Assembly: GCA_938082505.1 (NCBI GenBank)
Contig: CALLLH010000023.1
Location: forward strand, 1 to 64,000
Length of the DNA stretch: 64,000 bases
Source of the DNA: an uncultured Flavobacteriales bacterium
GTDB taxonomy: Bacteria > Bacteroidota > Bacteroidia > Flavobacteriales_D > Sanyastnellaceae
Reading direction: 5' to 3'
Below the pieces are notes generated by a model. That model worked only from the letters and a program-made list of their open reading frames with translations, was not told the origin of the DNA and ran no database searches. A program made the translations under genes and the position numbers. The first letter of the stretch is position 1. Each line of letters starts with the position of its first letter. Positions 24,551 to 33,630 of the stretch are shown here, in pieces.

Positions 24551-26482
24551 TCAACGGAACCTCGAGGCCACCGCTTCTCGGTCAAAGGTAGCGATGGTCG
24601 GTCGCCCCCATGGGTCGCGGTCAGGCTCCTGACACGCAAACAGCCCATCGACGACATCCAACATTTCAGTCCGGGTCAGGGTCCGACCGGAAGGCACGGC
24701 AGCTCCCCGTGCCACACCTGCCATGGCGCGACTGGCCCTCATTTCTGCATCCACCGCTCCGGCATCACGCAACTCCTGCAACACGGCATCCACCAGCATC
24801 TGTGGATCACCATCGGCCGCCTCGGATGGCAGCCCCAGGACCTTGACCTTCCCCCCACCCATCGGCTCGAGGTTAAACCCGAGTTGGGACAATGCCGGCA
24901 TGGCATCCTCCAACAACGCCGCATCGGCCTGCCCCACTTCCAATATTTCAGGAAACAACAATTGCTGGGCATGCCCCCCCATCAACTGCTGGGCCATCCC
25001 AGAGAAGCGCTCGTATAGAATGCGGGTGTGGGCGCGGTGCTGATCCACGAGCACGAGTCCACTGCGGGTGGCCGTCACAATCCACCCTCCGTACAACTGA
25101 AACAAGGGGCGCTGCTCATCAAATCCGGTCCCCGTGGATGGACCCGCTTCAATCTGTTGGCCGGGCACCTCTGAAAAAACCATGCGCGCCTTGTCAGAGC
25201 CTTCCTCCTCAACTGCCCGATCTCCCGACTCGAAGAACCTCCGCGTTGCCGCGATGCGGTCCCGGCCTGGCGCCATTGCGCCTCCCCGAACACCGGACCC
25301 TTGGCCTCCTGACCATGGTCTGCTTTGGCCACCATCACCGCTTTTGCCGGATGGGCCATACTCGAGAAAAGGATTGTAGTCTGGGTTCAATTGGATCCTG
25401 GGCTCCTCCACTTCCTGTCCCGGCTTGGGCGGCGCGATATCGAATGCGGTCTCGGTGTCAAAATCGAGGGAAGGCGCAACATGAAAACGGCCTAACGCCC
25501 TTTTCACGGCAGCGTGCAGGATGGCGACAATGGCCCGGTCCTCCTGAAACTTGGCCTCCACCTTGGTCGGGTGGATGTTGACATCCACTCGGGAGGGGTC
25601 AACCTGCAAGAACAGGACGTACAATGGGAATTGACCCGGCGTCAGCAACCCCTCCATGGCCCTCATTACGGCACCATGGAAGGCCCCGTGGCGAATGAAC
25701 CGCCCATTGACGAATAGGAACTGCTCCCCGCGCGTGCGCCGGGCGAATTCAGGCTTGCCCACGAATCCACGCAATCCCACCACATCCGTCTGCTCTTCCA
25801 CGGGAACGAGCCTTTCGTCGTACCGGCCGCCAAAAATGCGCACGATGCGATGTCGCAAAGCCCCGGCTGGCAGTTCAAACAGTTCGGAGCCATTGTGCCG
25901 CAATACAAAGGAGAGCTCCGGATGAGCCAAGGCGAGGCGCTGGAATTCGTCGATGCAATGCCGGAGCTCTACCTGGTCACTCTTCAGGAAATTTCGACGG
26001 GCCGGCACATTGTAGAACAAGCGTTTCACCGTCATACGGGTCCCCGGTTCACACGTCACGGGCTCGGTCCCCAAATGCTCTCCACCCTCCATGACAACTT
26101 CGGTTCCTGTCGGATCCCCTTCGCGACGGGTGCGCAATTCAACCCTGGCAATGGAGGCCACGCTCGAGAGGGCCTCCCCCCGAAACCCCATGGTCGCAAG
26201 GGAAAGCAAATCATCCGCAGAGCGCAATTTCGACGTCGCATGACGACCGAAGCACGCCTCGGCATCCACGGCCCCCATGCCACTGCCATCGTCGGACACC
26301 GCAATTCGGTTCCTTCCGGCGTCCTTGAGGTCCACCACCACCTTGGTCGCACCGGCATCCAGCGCATTCTCCATCAACTCCTTGACTACGGAAGCAGGTC
26401 GCTGGACCACCTCACCCGCAGCGATCTGGTTCGCCACGTGGTCCGGCAGTTGTTCAATCACGGATTCAGTTGCAGTCTTCAT
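24551..26482 (-). CDS. mutL: DNA mismatch repair protein MutL
   Basis: 643 aa. The N-terminal GHKL ATPase shows IAAGEVVQRPASVVKELMEN (about 17-36), DDGSGM (near 59), RHATSK and GFRGEAL; the C-terminal dimerisation domain begins near residue 440. MutL links MutS mismatch recognition to strand incision. In the C-terminal part I do not see a DQHAAHERI-type endonuclease motif as such, but LVDQHRAHTRILYERF is its counterpart (DQHxAx2Rx2YE-like), so an intrinsic nuclease remains possible. It overlaps the small upstream gene by 4 bp. Confidence 0.96.
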   Translation of the reverse strand: MKTATESVIEQLPDHVANQIAAGEVVQRPASVVKELMENALDAGATKVVVDLKDAGRNRIAVSDDGSGMGAVDAEACFGRHATSKLRSADDLLSLATMGFRGEALSSVASIARVELRTRREGDPTGTEVVMEGGEHLGTEPVTCEPGTRMTVKRLFYNVPARRNFLKSDQVELRHCIDEFQRLALAHPELSFVLRHNGSELFELPAGALRHRIVRIFGGRYDERLVPVEEQTDVVGLRGFVGKPEFARRTRGEQFLFVNGRFIRHGAFHGAVMRAMEGLLTPGQFPLYVLFLQVDPSRVDVNIHPTKVEAKFQEDRAIVAILHAAVKRALGRFHVAPSLDFDTETAFDIAPPKPGQEVEEPRIQLNPDYNPFLEYGPSGKSGDGGQSRPWSGGQGSGVRGGAMAPGRDRIAATRRFFESGDRAVEEEGSDKARMVFSEVPGQQIEAGPSTGTGFDEQRPLFQLYGGWIVTATRSGLVLVDQHRAHTRILYERFSGMAQQLMGGHAQQLLFPEILEVGQADAALLEDAMPALSQLGFNLEPMGGGKVKVLGLPSEAADGDPQMLVDAVLQELRDAGAVDAEMRASRAMAGVARGAAVPSGRTLTRTEMLDVVDGLFACQEPDRDPWGRPTIATFDREAVASRFR

Positions 26483-26778
26483 GGTGCGGGGATCATCAGG
26501 TGTTCCCGGGCAAAATCAGTCGTCTCCACCCAGAGCAGTCCACGCCATGCCGCATAGAACAGCAAGGCCAGAATGACGACGCTCCTCACCATGGCGCGCC
26601 GGCGGGCACGCTGGGTCGACCGGACGCGCTCGAGACGGGGAAGGCCGGGGCCGGCACCTTGACGAAAACGCATTTTTCGCGGAGCGGCGTCGGTCCCGCC
26701 ATGGACCTCAGCCTCAAGTGCTTCTTTCCTTTCCTTCCAACGCAGAGCCCGCGCATCCACGTGGGATGAACGGAACAT
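26479..26778 (-). CDS. Small basic single-pass membrane protein upstream of mutL
   Basis: 99 aa from ATG 26778 (an open frame extends 20 residues further up, but MFRSSHVDARALRWKERKEA is a natural start). The first two thirds are charged; residues about 67-83 (VRSVVILALLFYAAWRG) form one helix near the C-terminus. A small protein before mutL is common in Flavobacteria and is sometimes mislabelled as riboflavin synthase subunit; nothing in the sequence supports that name. Function unknown. Confidence 0.6.
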   Translation of the reverse strand: MFRSSHVDARALRWKERKEALEAEVHGGTDAAPRKMRFRQGAGPGLPRLERVRSTQRARRRAMVRSVVILALLFYAAWRGLLWVETTDFAREHLMIPAP

Positions 26779-26837
26779 GTAGCTCCGTGGCGTTTGTCGC
26801 ACGTTCCGAAAAGGACTGGGCAGTCGAGGGGCTTTCA

Positions 26838-28094
26838 TCAGGCACCCAAAGTTGCCTGCTCTTTGGCAAAAAGCCGCAACACATCATCCACAGCGCGTCC
26901 ACCACCGCACCGTTCAAGAATCTGTTGGAGGACGCGGTCAACCGCACTATCAGGACAGGAAGCGCCCGACGTCAACAGCACGGTGGGCACCTCGCCCCGC
27001 AACACGGATGGCCACCAATCCTCTGTCTTACAATGGGTTCCGGACTTCATATCGAAGTGACCGAGGTGGCCATCCGCCCCAAATTCATCCGCCCCCCTGA
27101 TGAACCAAGTGGGAACGACTTCCTCACACAATTCCACCAGATGACTGGTGTTGCTCGAATTGTATCCCCCCACCACTACGGCAAAGTCCGCCGAATCCCG
27201 GGCCAAGTCCAATGCGGCCGCCGTCGCCGTCTGGTTGTCGAGGGTGGCGTAGCACAGGGTATCCCGGGTGTTCGCGAACCGCTCATCGGAACCACCATCG
27301 CGCAACATCAAGGCCGCCTTGAGGTGGTCGGCAATCGCCTGGGTGTCACTCGCGAGCATCGTCGTCTGGTTGACCACCCCGAACCGCTGGAGGTCCTGCG
27401 GCACCTCGAACCCGGGGGAGGTCCTTCCCGGGAACACTTCCTCGAAATCGCGCCAGTCCCGCTCCCCGCGCACAAAGGCCGCGAGCACTTCAGCTTCGGC
27501 CATGTCCCTGATGACCATGGAGCGCGCATGGGCGCTGCTGTGGCTGAACGTGGCCCGGGTCTCCTCATGGCTCGGCTTCCCGTGGATCACGACCGTGTAG
27601 TCCTTCTCGCCGAGCTGTGCGGCGCGCTTCCAGACTTTCTCCACGAATGGACAAGTGGTGTTGTAGCGCTGGATGTCCACCCCGATGGCCTCCAGCTTCG
27701 CCTCGATCTCCAGCGTCGTGCCGAAAGCCGGCACGATCACCACATCCTCGGGCTTCAATGCATCCAATGGAGTGAGCACACGGCCTTCGGTGTCCATCAG
27801 AAATCCAATGCCCTGCGATTCAAGATCCGCGTTGACCTCAGGATTGTGGATCATTTGACTGAGCAACCACAAGCGCTTGCCTTCATTCTCACTGACCGCT
27901 TTGTAGGCAATCTCAATGGCATTCTCCACACCGAAACAGAAACCGAAATGGCGCGGCAGGATGAGGCGCACCGAGCCGAAATCCAACAGGCTCGGCTGCA
28001 GGTCACGCTTTCTGGGATCCGCGGTCTTGCGAATGGCCTTGACCTTGCCGATAACCGGCGAGCGATAGAACTCCGGAATGTCGAACGTCCGCAT
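26838..28094 (-). CDS. ispH: 4-hydroxy-3-methylbut-2-enyl diphosphate reductase
   Basis: 418 aa, the long form rather than the about 310-aa E. coli form. It makes IPP and DMAPP in the last step of the non-mevalonate pathway using a [4Fe-4S] cluster. The three cluster Cys are in HFGFCFGVENA (C53), NTTCPFVEK and TSGASCPDSAV; the diphosphate-binding His residues are in QMIHNPEV and HGKPSHEET. The N-terminal 40 residues and an insert between the second and third Cys account for the extra length. It supplies precursors for the carotenoid operon 5 kb away, though it is not in it. Confidence 0.95.
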   Translation of the reverse strand: MRTFDIPEFYRSPVIGKVKAIRKTADPRKRDLQPSLLDFGSVRLILPRHFGFCFGVENAIEIAYKAVSENEGKRLWLLSQMIHNPEVNADLESQGIGFLMDTEGRVLTPLDALKPEDVVIVPAFGTTLEIEAKLEAIGVDIQRYNTTCPFVEKVWKRAAQLGEKDYTVVIHGKPSHEETRATFSHSSAHARSMVIRDMAEAEVLAAFVRGERDWRDFEEVFPGRTSPGFEVPQDLQRFGVVNQTTMLASDTQAIADHLKAALMLRDGGSDERFANTRDTLCYATLDNQTATAAALDLARDSADFAVVVGGYNSSNTSHLVELCEEVVPTWFIRGADEFGADGHLGHFDMKSGTHCKTEDWWPSVLRGEVPTVLLTSGASCPDSAVDRVLQQILERCGGGRAVDDVLRLFAKEQATLGA

Positions 28095-28191
28095 GCCACG
28101 AAAGTACAGGGCAACCCTGTGCCGTGTTCAACTCCCGCAAAAACCGCTTGACCTGCAACCCTGCCGACAGGATGACCGTATCCCGGTCACG

Positions 28192-28833
28192 ATGCGTTCA
28201 CGACCTGCCTTTTGCCGGATGGTGTTGACCACCCTCCTCGCCTCCGGCTCCCTCACGGGATGGGGCCAGGGCGTGTTCTCCGTGCCGGGCAGCCCGGGCT
28301 GGACACAGCAGTTGACGCGCGAGGCCAAGGAAGGCGCGAGGCTGACGCTCTCCATCCTGCCGACCATCGAGAGTGCCACGGTACGGAAGGGGTATGAAGT
28401 TCTGCTCCATCAGGACAACCTCCTCTGGTCCAACATCCGCCCGAAAGGCAACCGTCCCATCACCTTCAAGCTGCCTCCGGATCATCTGTACACTTTGGAA
28501 GTACACCATGATGCAGCATACCGGAAGGTGATCCAGTTCGACACCGACGGACTCGATCAGTTCATTGCGCTGGAATGCGCCATCGACCTGATGCTCAAAC
28601 CCGAATTGGACAGCCTGACTTTTGAGGACGAATTGATCCTCAGCACCCCCCTTTCCGTGGTTTGGTTCGATCCAAAACGCAACCTCTTTCGCCACGATGC
28701 GTATCTCCATGGAGATGGCATCGAGCGGTTACGCAGTCACTTGGCACTGCGCGATCCATCCTGGCACGATCCTCCCTTGAAGGGGGCGTGTACTAAGCCA
28801 CCTGATGACGATGCTGCGGGTCAGCAACGATGA
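28192..28833 (+). CDS. Unknown secreted protein
   Basis: 213 aa from ATG 28192. A signal peptide is visible (MVLTTLLASGSLTGWGQG). The mature part holds beta-rich segments such as YEVLLHQDNLLWSN and ITFKLPPDHLYTLEVHHD, which suggest a small beta-sandwich like those binding peptide or sugar at the cell surface. The C-terminal about 40 residues are polar and low in order. No family recognised. It diverges from ispH and is followed by a good terminator. Confidence 0.7.
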   Translation: MRSRPAFCRMVLTTLLASGSLTGWGQGVFSVPGSPGWTQQLTREAKEGARLTLSILPTIESATVRKGYEVLLHQDNLLWSNIRPKGNRPITFKLPPDHLYTLEVHHDAAYRKVIQFDTDGLDQFIALECAIDLMLKPELDSLTFEDELILSTPLSVVWFDPKRNLFRHDAYLHGDGIERLRSHLALRDPSWHDPPLKGACTKPPDDDAAGQQR

Positions 28834-28847
28834 GGTTGATGTGGTGA

Positions 28848-28882
28848 GAAGGGGCTTCCGAAAGGGGCCCCTTCACTTTTTT
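28848..28882 (+). terminator. Intrinsic terminator
   Basis: GAAGGGGC (28848-28855) pairs with GCCCCTTC (28867-28874), followed by A and a seven-base T run. It serves the plus-strand gene ending at 28833; the minus strand has no matching T run. It reaches the stop codon of the converging gene. Confidence 0.8.
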
Positions 28883-29358
28883 CAGTTTTCCTGCAGCCCT
28901 TGGATCCTGCGCAGGACAAATGCTGCTCTCCGATCCAAGGCACCCCGGGTCGGTTCCGCCTTGCCCCAACCACGCGGGAAGCAGCGCCTTTGCCCTTTGA
29001 ATTCCGCCCAGGCCTCTGCCTTGATGTGGCACAGGAACTCATCGGGCGCGTCCATCCACCCCGAAGCCTCCTTGCCCTCAAATGCCACGCGGATGTCGGG
29101 ATGGGCCTGCAACCAGCGCACCAGCAGAATGTCCACCACCTCCTGGATCTCATCACAGGTCCGGCCATGAACCTCCCTGCGCAGGGCCTTTTCGGCCCAC
29201 CGGTCCATGCTGCGGACCTGCTCCACGGAGGAAACGGGCAAAAGCGGATCGAAAGGAGGCGGGTCACATGGACCTCCAGCCCACACTGCGGACGGCAGTA
29301 TCCATCCGCACAACAGGACCACCCTGGCCAACATCTTGTTTCTTGCCCTCCGCCTCAT
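28882..29358 (-). CDS. Unknown secreted protein, Cys-containing
   Basis: 158 aa. The N-terminus MRRRARNKMLARVVLLCGWILPSAVWA is a classic signal peptide ending AWA/GG. The mature part has four Cys (CDPPPF, RTCDEIQ, FLCHIKA, RRCFPRG), probably as disulfides, and a helical middle. Its start overlaps the stop of the saccharopine-dehydrogenase-like gene by 4 bp, so the two are co-transcribed. No family recognised and no functional link to that enzyme is evident. Confidence 0.72.
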   Translation of the reverse strand: MRRRARNKMLARVVLLCGWILPSAVWAGGPCDPPPFDPLLPVSSVEQVRSMDRWAEKALRREVHGRTCDEIQEVVDILLVRWLQAHPDIRVAFEGKEASGWMDAPDEFLCHIKAEAWAEFKGQRRCFPRGWGKAEPTRGALDRRAAFVLRRIQGLQEN

Positions 29359-30704
29359 TCCGGATCATCCTGTTCCTGAAATTCAATGCCCTCCGCGGCA
29401 AGACCTTCAAGCAAGGGGCCATAGAGGTCCGCGTAAGTTGGCAGTACGACACCGGTTCCGCTCCAATCGCTCCGCATCCACAACCGGGCGGCGAGGGCAA
29501 GGGGCAATCCCACGGTGAGGGACATGGCCGTATGCGTATCGTCCTCTCCGATGTACATGAGGGAAGCCGTCTTGACCCGAGCCTCACCATCTGCCGTGCG
29601 GTAGCGGAACCGGTGCCACATCACAATCATATCGAGGTCGTTGGCTCCGAGTGCCCACTTGCTTTCGAGACGATGCTGCAGGATCTCACATGGCGATCCT
29701 TGAAGGACCTCCAACGGTTCATCCCCGAACAAACCCAGCCATTCCAACAGATCGAGCGACCGCTCCCCAGCCCCGGTAGTCTTGGCCACCGCCGAGCGGA
29801 CCGCATCTGCATCCGCATCCCCACGGACCCCACCGGCAAAACCGGCCGTAAACGCCCGCCAAGTGGTCCCTGGGGGCAAAGAGAGCTGCGCATCATCCCG
29901 GTTCATGCCCAGTGCGAAGAGGGCATCCCACCCTCCGCAGAAACCATCACCGCGCAACGTTCCCCGAACCAAGGTGTCGATGCCTTCGAGTCCATAGATC
30001 CGCTCATAAGCCAATGAATCGCGGTTGGCATAACCCTCGAACCGGCCGACACCGGGAACATCCACCTGCGTGACTTCCTTGAACAGCCTGTGGGGCGGAA
30101 GGACGCGGTTGAGTCCGTTTTTCCTGAAAGTTGCAGACCCTCCTTGTCCCGCCAACACCACATTGCGCGGATTCCAGGTGAATTTGTAATGCCATGGATT
30201 GTCATCGCTCTCGGGCGCCACAAGGCCTCCGGTATAGCTCTCGAAGCTATGGAGCGTATGGCCCTGCGCCTTCAATTCATCGATGACCTGCATGGCGCTG
30301 AGGTGGTCGATTCCAGGATCAAGTCCGAGCTCATTCACGATGGCAATGCCCGCTTCCCGGGCCTCATCATCCATGGCCGCGATTTCCGGGGACAGATAAC
30401 TGGGTGTGATGAGGGTGGTCCGCGTCGCGATGGCATCGCGGGCCACTTGAGGATGCAAAAATGCAGGCAACATGCTGATCACGAGGTCAGCTGACGCAAT
30501 CTCGGCCCGCCGCGCCTCCGGGTTTCCTGCGTCCAGCGCAAAAGTGCTGGCCGAAGGATGCCCTCCCGCTTTGCGCTCTGCCAGCTCCGGGTCCAGGTCT
30601 CCGATTCTAACCACAAAGTCCTCACGTACGGAATGATCCAACAGGTGGCGGATGAGAGAGGAGCTCGATCGTCCTGCTCCGAGGATAAGAACACATTTCG
30701 GCAT
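29355..30704 (-). CDS. Saccharopine dehydrogenase-like reductase
   Basis: 449 aa. The N-terminal Rossmann motif LILGAGRSSSSLIRHLLDHS, an acidic residue ending the second strand (RIGDLDPEL), and the saccharopine dehydrogenase C-terminal domain with ELGLDPGIDHLSAMQVIDEL and SYTGGLVAPESDDNPWHYKF are clear. Members interconvert saccharopine with glutamate and aminoadipate semialdehyde (lysine degradation or synthesis) using NAD(P). In Bacteroidota this form usually belongs to lysine catabolism (family knowledge; not shown here). It diverges from the lipoprotein cluster. Confidence 0.9.
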   Translation of the reverse strand: MPKCVLILGAGRSSSSLIRHLLDHSVREDFVVRIGDLDPELAERKAGGHPSASTFALDAGNPEARRAEIASADLVISMLPAFLHPQVARDAIATRTTLITPSYLSPEIAAMDDEAREAGIAIVNELGLDPGIDHLSAMQVIDELKAQGHTLHSFESYTGGLVAPESDDNPWHYKFTWNPRNVVLAGQGGSATFRKNGLNRVLPPHRLFKEVTQVDVPGVGRFEGYANRDSLAYERIYGLEGIDTLVRGTLRGDGFCGGWDALFALGMNRDDAQLSLPPGTTWRAFTAGFAGGVRGDADADAVRSAVAKTTGAGERSLDLLEWLGLFGDEPLEVLQGSPCEILQHRLESKWALGANDLDMIVMWHRFRYRTADGEARVKTASLMYIGEDDTHTAMSLTVGLPLALAARLWMRSDWSGTGVVLPTYADLYGPLLEGLAAEGIEFQEQDDPE

Positions 30705-30765
30705 GCAGCGAATTTCGCAGAATGCCTACGGTTGCCCACTGTGCACCGCAAGACTGGCACGGGAC

Positions 30766-30798
30766 TTGTCCACATCGCTCATAAGGCTTGTATTTTCG
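30766..30798 (+). promoter_or_regulatory. Promoter of the lipoprotein cluster
   Basis: TTG at 30766-30768 and TATTTTCG at 30791-30798 are 22 bp apart; the second differs from TAnnTTTG by one base. The start codon of the first lipoprotein lies 34 bp after the box. It lies in the intergenic region between two divergent genes. Confidence 0.5.
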
Positions 30799-30832
30799 AC
30801 TCCGGTCGATTGCCCCACAAACCACCGCCCCC

Positions 30833-32191
30833 ATGCGCAACCTCTTGTTCCCCCTTTTCATGGCCACCCTCCTGTTCGCGGGGTGCAGTGGTCCGCGCGC
30901 CCTGACCAAGCGCGGCCTGGAACTGCAGGCAGCGGGCATGGGCAAACAGGCCGCAGAGATGTACTACCTGGCCCTCCGGAAAAAACCGGGCTCCGTGGAC
31001 GCCATGGTCGGTCTGCGCTCCACGGGACAGGGCGTGGTGGACGGGTGGATCGGCGAATTCCAGCGTGCTTCCATGGATGGCCGGCGGGGAGATGCCCTCG
31101 AACTCTATGACGATATGGTCGCCTACCAGGCCAAGATTGCCAAGGTCAATGTGGACCTGCTCATCCCCTCCAGCATCATCAGCGACTACGAGGACCACCT
31201 CGATGAACACCTCGTGGAACTCGATGAAGAGGGACACCGGCAGTTGGAGGCAGAAGAGTTCGAGGCCGCGTCAGCCACCTTCAGCGAAATTCTGAGGCTG
31301 GATCCGGATTACGGAGACGCACGCACCCTGCTGACGGTCGCCCAGGCCGAGCCCGAATACCGGGAAGGCAGCACACAACTTTCTGAAGAGCATTACAGGG
31401 CTGCACACGCTGCTTTCATGCGGGCACTCTCATTCGATCCCGAATACAAGGACGCCAAACAGCGCGCGGAGTCCGCGTTGGAAGAAGGGAAGTTCAACGT
31501 CGCCATCCTGACCTTCGAAGCGGGACGCCGCCATGGGGATGTCGCACTCGAACTTCGGAGCGGCATACAGAATGGGCTCATCCAGTCCCAGGACCCCTTC
31601 ATCGGAATCGTGGACCGCTCCCAGCGCGAAGAGATCATCGCGGAGCAAGAACTGTCCATTTCAGGCATTTCGGACGAACAGGTCGAGGTCGGCGGGTTGG
31701 CTGGAGCCAGGGCCATGTTGAGCGGAGCCATCCTCATGTACACGATGGAATCGAGCACCCCCATCAGCACACCACGTTCGGGATTCCGGAAATATTTCCG
31801 GGAAGTCAAGGACGATGAAGGCAACACGAAAAAAGTAGCGGCCTATGCCCCTGCGCCCTATGTGCTGCACTCCCAACGCCGCGAGGTCATCATCAAATAC
31901 GAACTCAAGCTCGTGAGCACGGAAACGAGTGAAATCCTCTTCTCCAAGGTGGACGAAGTCCGCAGCGTGGATGAAGTGGAATTCGCCACGAGCCAGGTCA
32001 ATGCGGGGTCCCTTTACCCCGCCAGGGCCAACGGGGAAGTCAACCGAAGCGGAAAATCCGAGATGAACAGACTCCTCGGAGCCCGCCGTGAACTCATGGC
32101 AGAATCTGCGCTGCGCAACCAGGTGGTGCAGGAAGCCGCGCGGCGCGGCATCCGGAAGGTGGAATCCTTTTTGGCCTCCCACATCGAATGA
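30833..32191 (+). CDS. TPR-containing outer-membrane lipoprotein, CsgG-like
   Basis: 452 aa with lipobox LLFAGC. Residues about 20-230 hold helical TPR-like pairs (ALTKRGLELQAAGMGKQAAEMYYLALRKKPG and later EILRLDPDYGDARTLL, ALSFDPEYKDAKQR, given here in pieces). The middle (about 265-320) resembles the CsgG/LpoB fold, with DPFIGIVDRSQREEI and an ARAMLSGAIL strand. The start at 30833 is preceded by a good promoter. It overlaps the next gene by 4 bp. It probably sits on the inner leaflet of the outer membrane; CsgG-like assembly or an envelope-stress role are the main possibilities. Confidence 0.8.
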   Translation: MRNLLFPLFMATLLFAGCSGPRALTKRGLELQAAGMGKQAAEMYYLALRKKPGSVDAMVGLRSTGQGVVDGWIGEFQRASMDGRRGDALELYDDMVAYQAKIAKVNVDLLIPSSIISDYEDHLDEHLVELDEEGHRQLEAEEFEAASATFSEILRLDPDYGDARTLLTVAQAEPEYREGSTQLSEEHYRAAHAAFMRALSFDPEYKDAKQRAESALEEGKFNVAILTFEAGRRHGDVALELRSGIQNGLIQSQDPFIGIVDRSQREEIIAEQELSISGISDEQVEVGGLAGARAMLSGAILMYTMESSTPISTPRSGFRKYFREVKDDEGNTKKVAAYAPAPYVLHSQRREVIIKYELKLVSTETSEILFSKVDEVRSVDEVEFATSQVNAGSLYPARANGEVNRSGKSEMNRLLGARRELMAESALRNQVVQEAARRGIRKVESFLASHIE

Positions 32192-33573
32192 AGTTGGGAC
32201 GCACCATAGCCTTTGGCATGATCAGTCTGGTCCTGGCCATGACCCTGCACGGCTGTTCGGGTTCGAGGGGAACGGAAAGCACCCCGCCCCCATCTTGGAT
32301 GCTCGCGCGCCCCTTGTCCGGGACGCATTACATCGGCATCGGCAGTGCAGCCAAGACCGGCACACCGGGTGAGGGGTTGCAGAACGCCAAGAAGCAAGCC
32401 TCCGCCGATCTCGCAGCGGAAATCGCAGTGCGGGTCGAAAGCGCCTCCATCCTGGAAAGCGCTGAGCAGAACGGCACCCTGCAGGAACGGTTTTCCAGCA
32501 CCATTTCAAGCCGGGCCGAAGAACGCATCACCGGCTTTGAAGTGGCCGGAGTCTGGGAAGATGAGGCCACGGTCCATGTCTTCTACCGGCTGAACAAGGC
32601 CAAACATGCCGCCGAACGCCAGGCCCGCCGGGAATCCGCAATCCGTGCCGCCGTCTCTGAGTACGATGCCGGAAGGGCGGCCCTCGATGAGGGGCTGTTG
32701 CTCATGGCGATCGCCCAATACAGCCGTGGCATCATGGCCTTGGAGGAATTCTGGAACGAAGTCAACCGGGCCACCATCGATGGCATGGAAGTGACCGTCG
32801 AATCCCACCTCATCGCCGCGATCCGCAGCACCCTGCAGTCCATCATCCTGACCCCCGCCGTCGAGGAAATCACACTCAATGCCAGCGGGGCATTCAAATT
32901 TCCGCTGGGCGTGGAGGCCACCATCCATGGCGTCGGCGCTACAGGTGCTCCCCTCCAATACCGCTACCACAATGGCACCTACCGAAAATCCGGCACGGAA
33001 TTCACCGATGAGGAGGGCATGGTGGTCGTGTTGGTCAGCGGCGTGGATGACCCACGACCGGACCGGAACCTCGAAATCACCGTCAACCTCGAGCGAATGT
33101 GGAGCCAGGGAGAAGTGGACCCCGCCGTGGTCGAGCTGGTGGGCACCCCGGTTGCCCGGACACTGACCCTCCCCATCGTCCTCGACATGCCGCGCATATT
33201 TGTGGGGATTGCGCCCTCCTCCAACCTTTCCGCGGAATTGCATGATGCCCCCCTGCAAGCCCTGCGGGCGGCCCTGCTCTCTGCAGGCTTCCTCGTCATG
33301 GAAGATGCGGGAGCCGCCGATTTCACCGTGGAATTCGACCTCCGCTCGGAACACCGCGCTCCTTCGGGCAGCTTCGAGGGCTTTCACACGGCCTTTGTGG
33401 AGGGCGCAATCAAAGTGCGCAATCAAGCCGGACGCATGACACAGGAAATCCTGCTGGATCGGAGCAAGGGCGTACAGATGAATCCCGACGCCGCCCTTCG
33501 ACTGGCCCTGTCCAACACCGCCGAATCCATTGAAAGGAGCATCGGTGAAAAAGTCACGGATGCCATTCGATAG
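32188..33573 (+). CDS. LPP20-family lipoprotein with long C-terminal domain
   Basis: 461 aa with lipobox TLHGCSGS. Residues about 35-140 fit the LPP20/signal-peptide-associated domain: PSWMLARP, HYIGIGSAAKT, a helix rich in Ala and Gln (QNAKKQASADLAAEIAVRV) and a strand ending VHVFYRL. The C-terminal half has beta-rich repeats and a stretch (ELHDAPLQALRAALLSAGF ... DFTVEFDL) like the CsgG-type nucleation domains. It overlaps the first lipoprotein gene by 4 bp. Likely partner of it at the outer membrane. Confidence 0.8.
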   Translation: MKLGRTIAFGMISLVLAMTLHGCSGSRGTESTPPPSWMLARPLSGTHYIGIGSAAKTGTPGEGLQNAKKQASADLAAEIAVRVESASILESAEQNGTLQERFSSTISSRAEERITGFEVAGVWEDEATVHVFYRLNKAKHAAERQARRESAIRAAVSEYDAGRAALDEGLLLMAIAQYSRGIMALEEFWNEVNRATIDGMEVTVESHLIAAIRSTLQSIILTPAVEEITLNASGAFKFPLGVEATIHGVGATGAPLQYRYHNGTYRKSGTEFTDEEGMVVVLVSGVDDPRPDRNLEITVNLERMWSQGEVDPAVVELVGTPVARTLTLPIVLDMPRIFVGIAPSSNLSAELHDAPLQALRAALLSAGFLVMEDAGAADFTVEFDLRSEHRAPSGSFEGFHTAFVEGAIKVRNQAGRMTQEILLDRSKGVQMNPDAALRLALSNTAESIERSIGEKVTDAIR

Positions 33574-33630
33574 CCATGTTGGCACGATATTCGCCTATTA
33601 CCCTTTCGAAACACACAAACCCCATTTCAA

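Noticed and set aside
24583-24590. Exact TAnnTTTG box on the minus strand inside mutL
   Set aside because: It encodes Ala-Thr-Phe-Asp of MutL, has no -33 element, and the rhomboid gene is only 10 bp from mutL, so an operon is the simpler view.
33574-33630. Possible promoter before the third lipoprotein gene
   Set aside because: The gap is AT-richer and has TATTCG- and TTTCG-like strings, but no spacing to a TTG fits well, so I do not list it.
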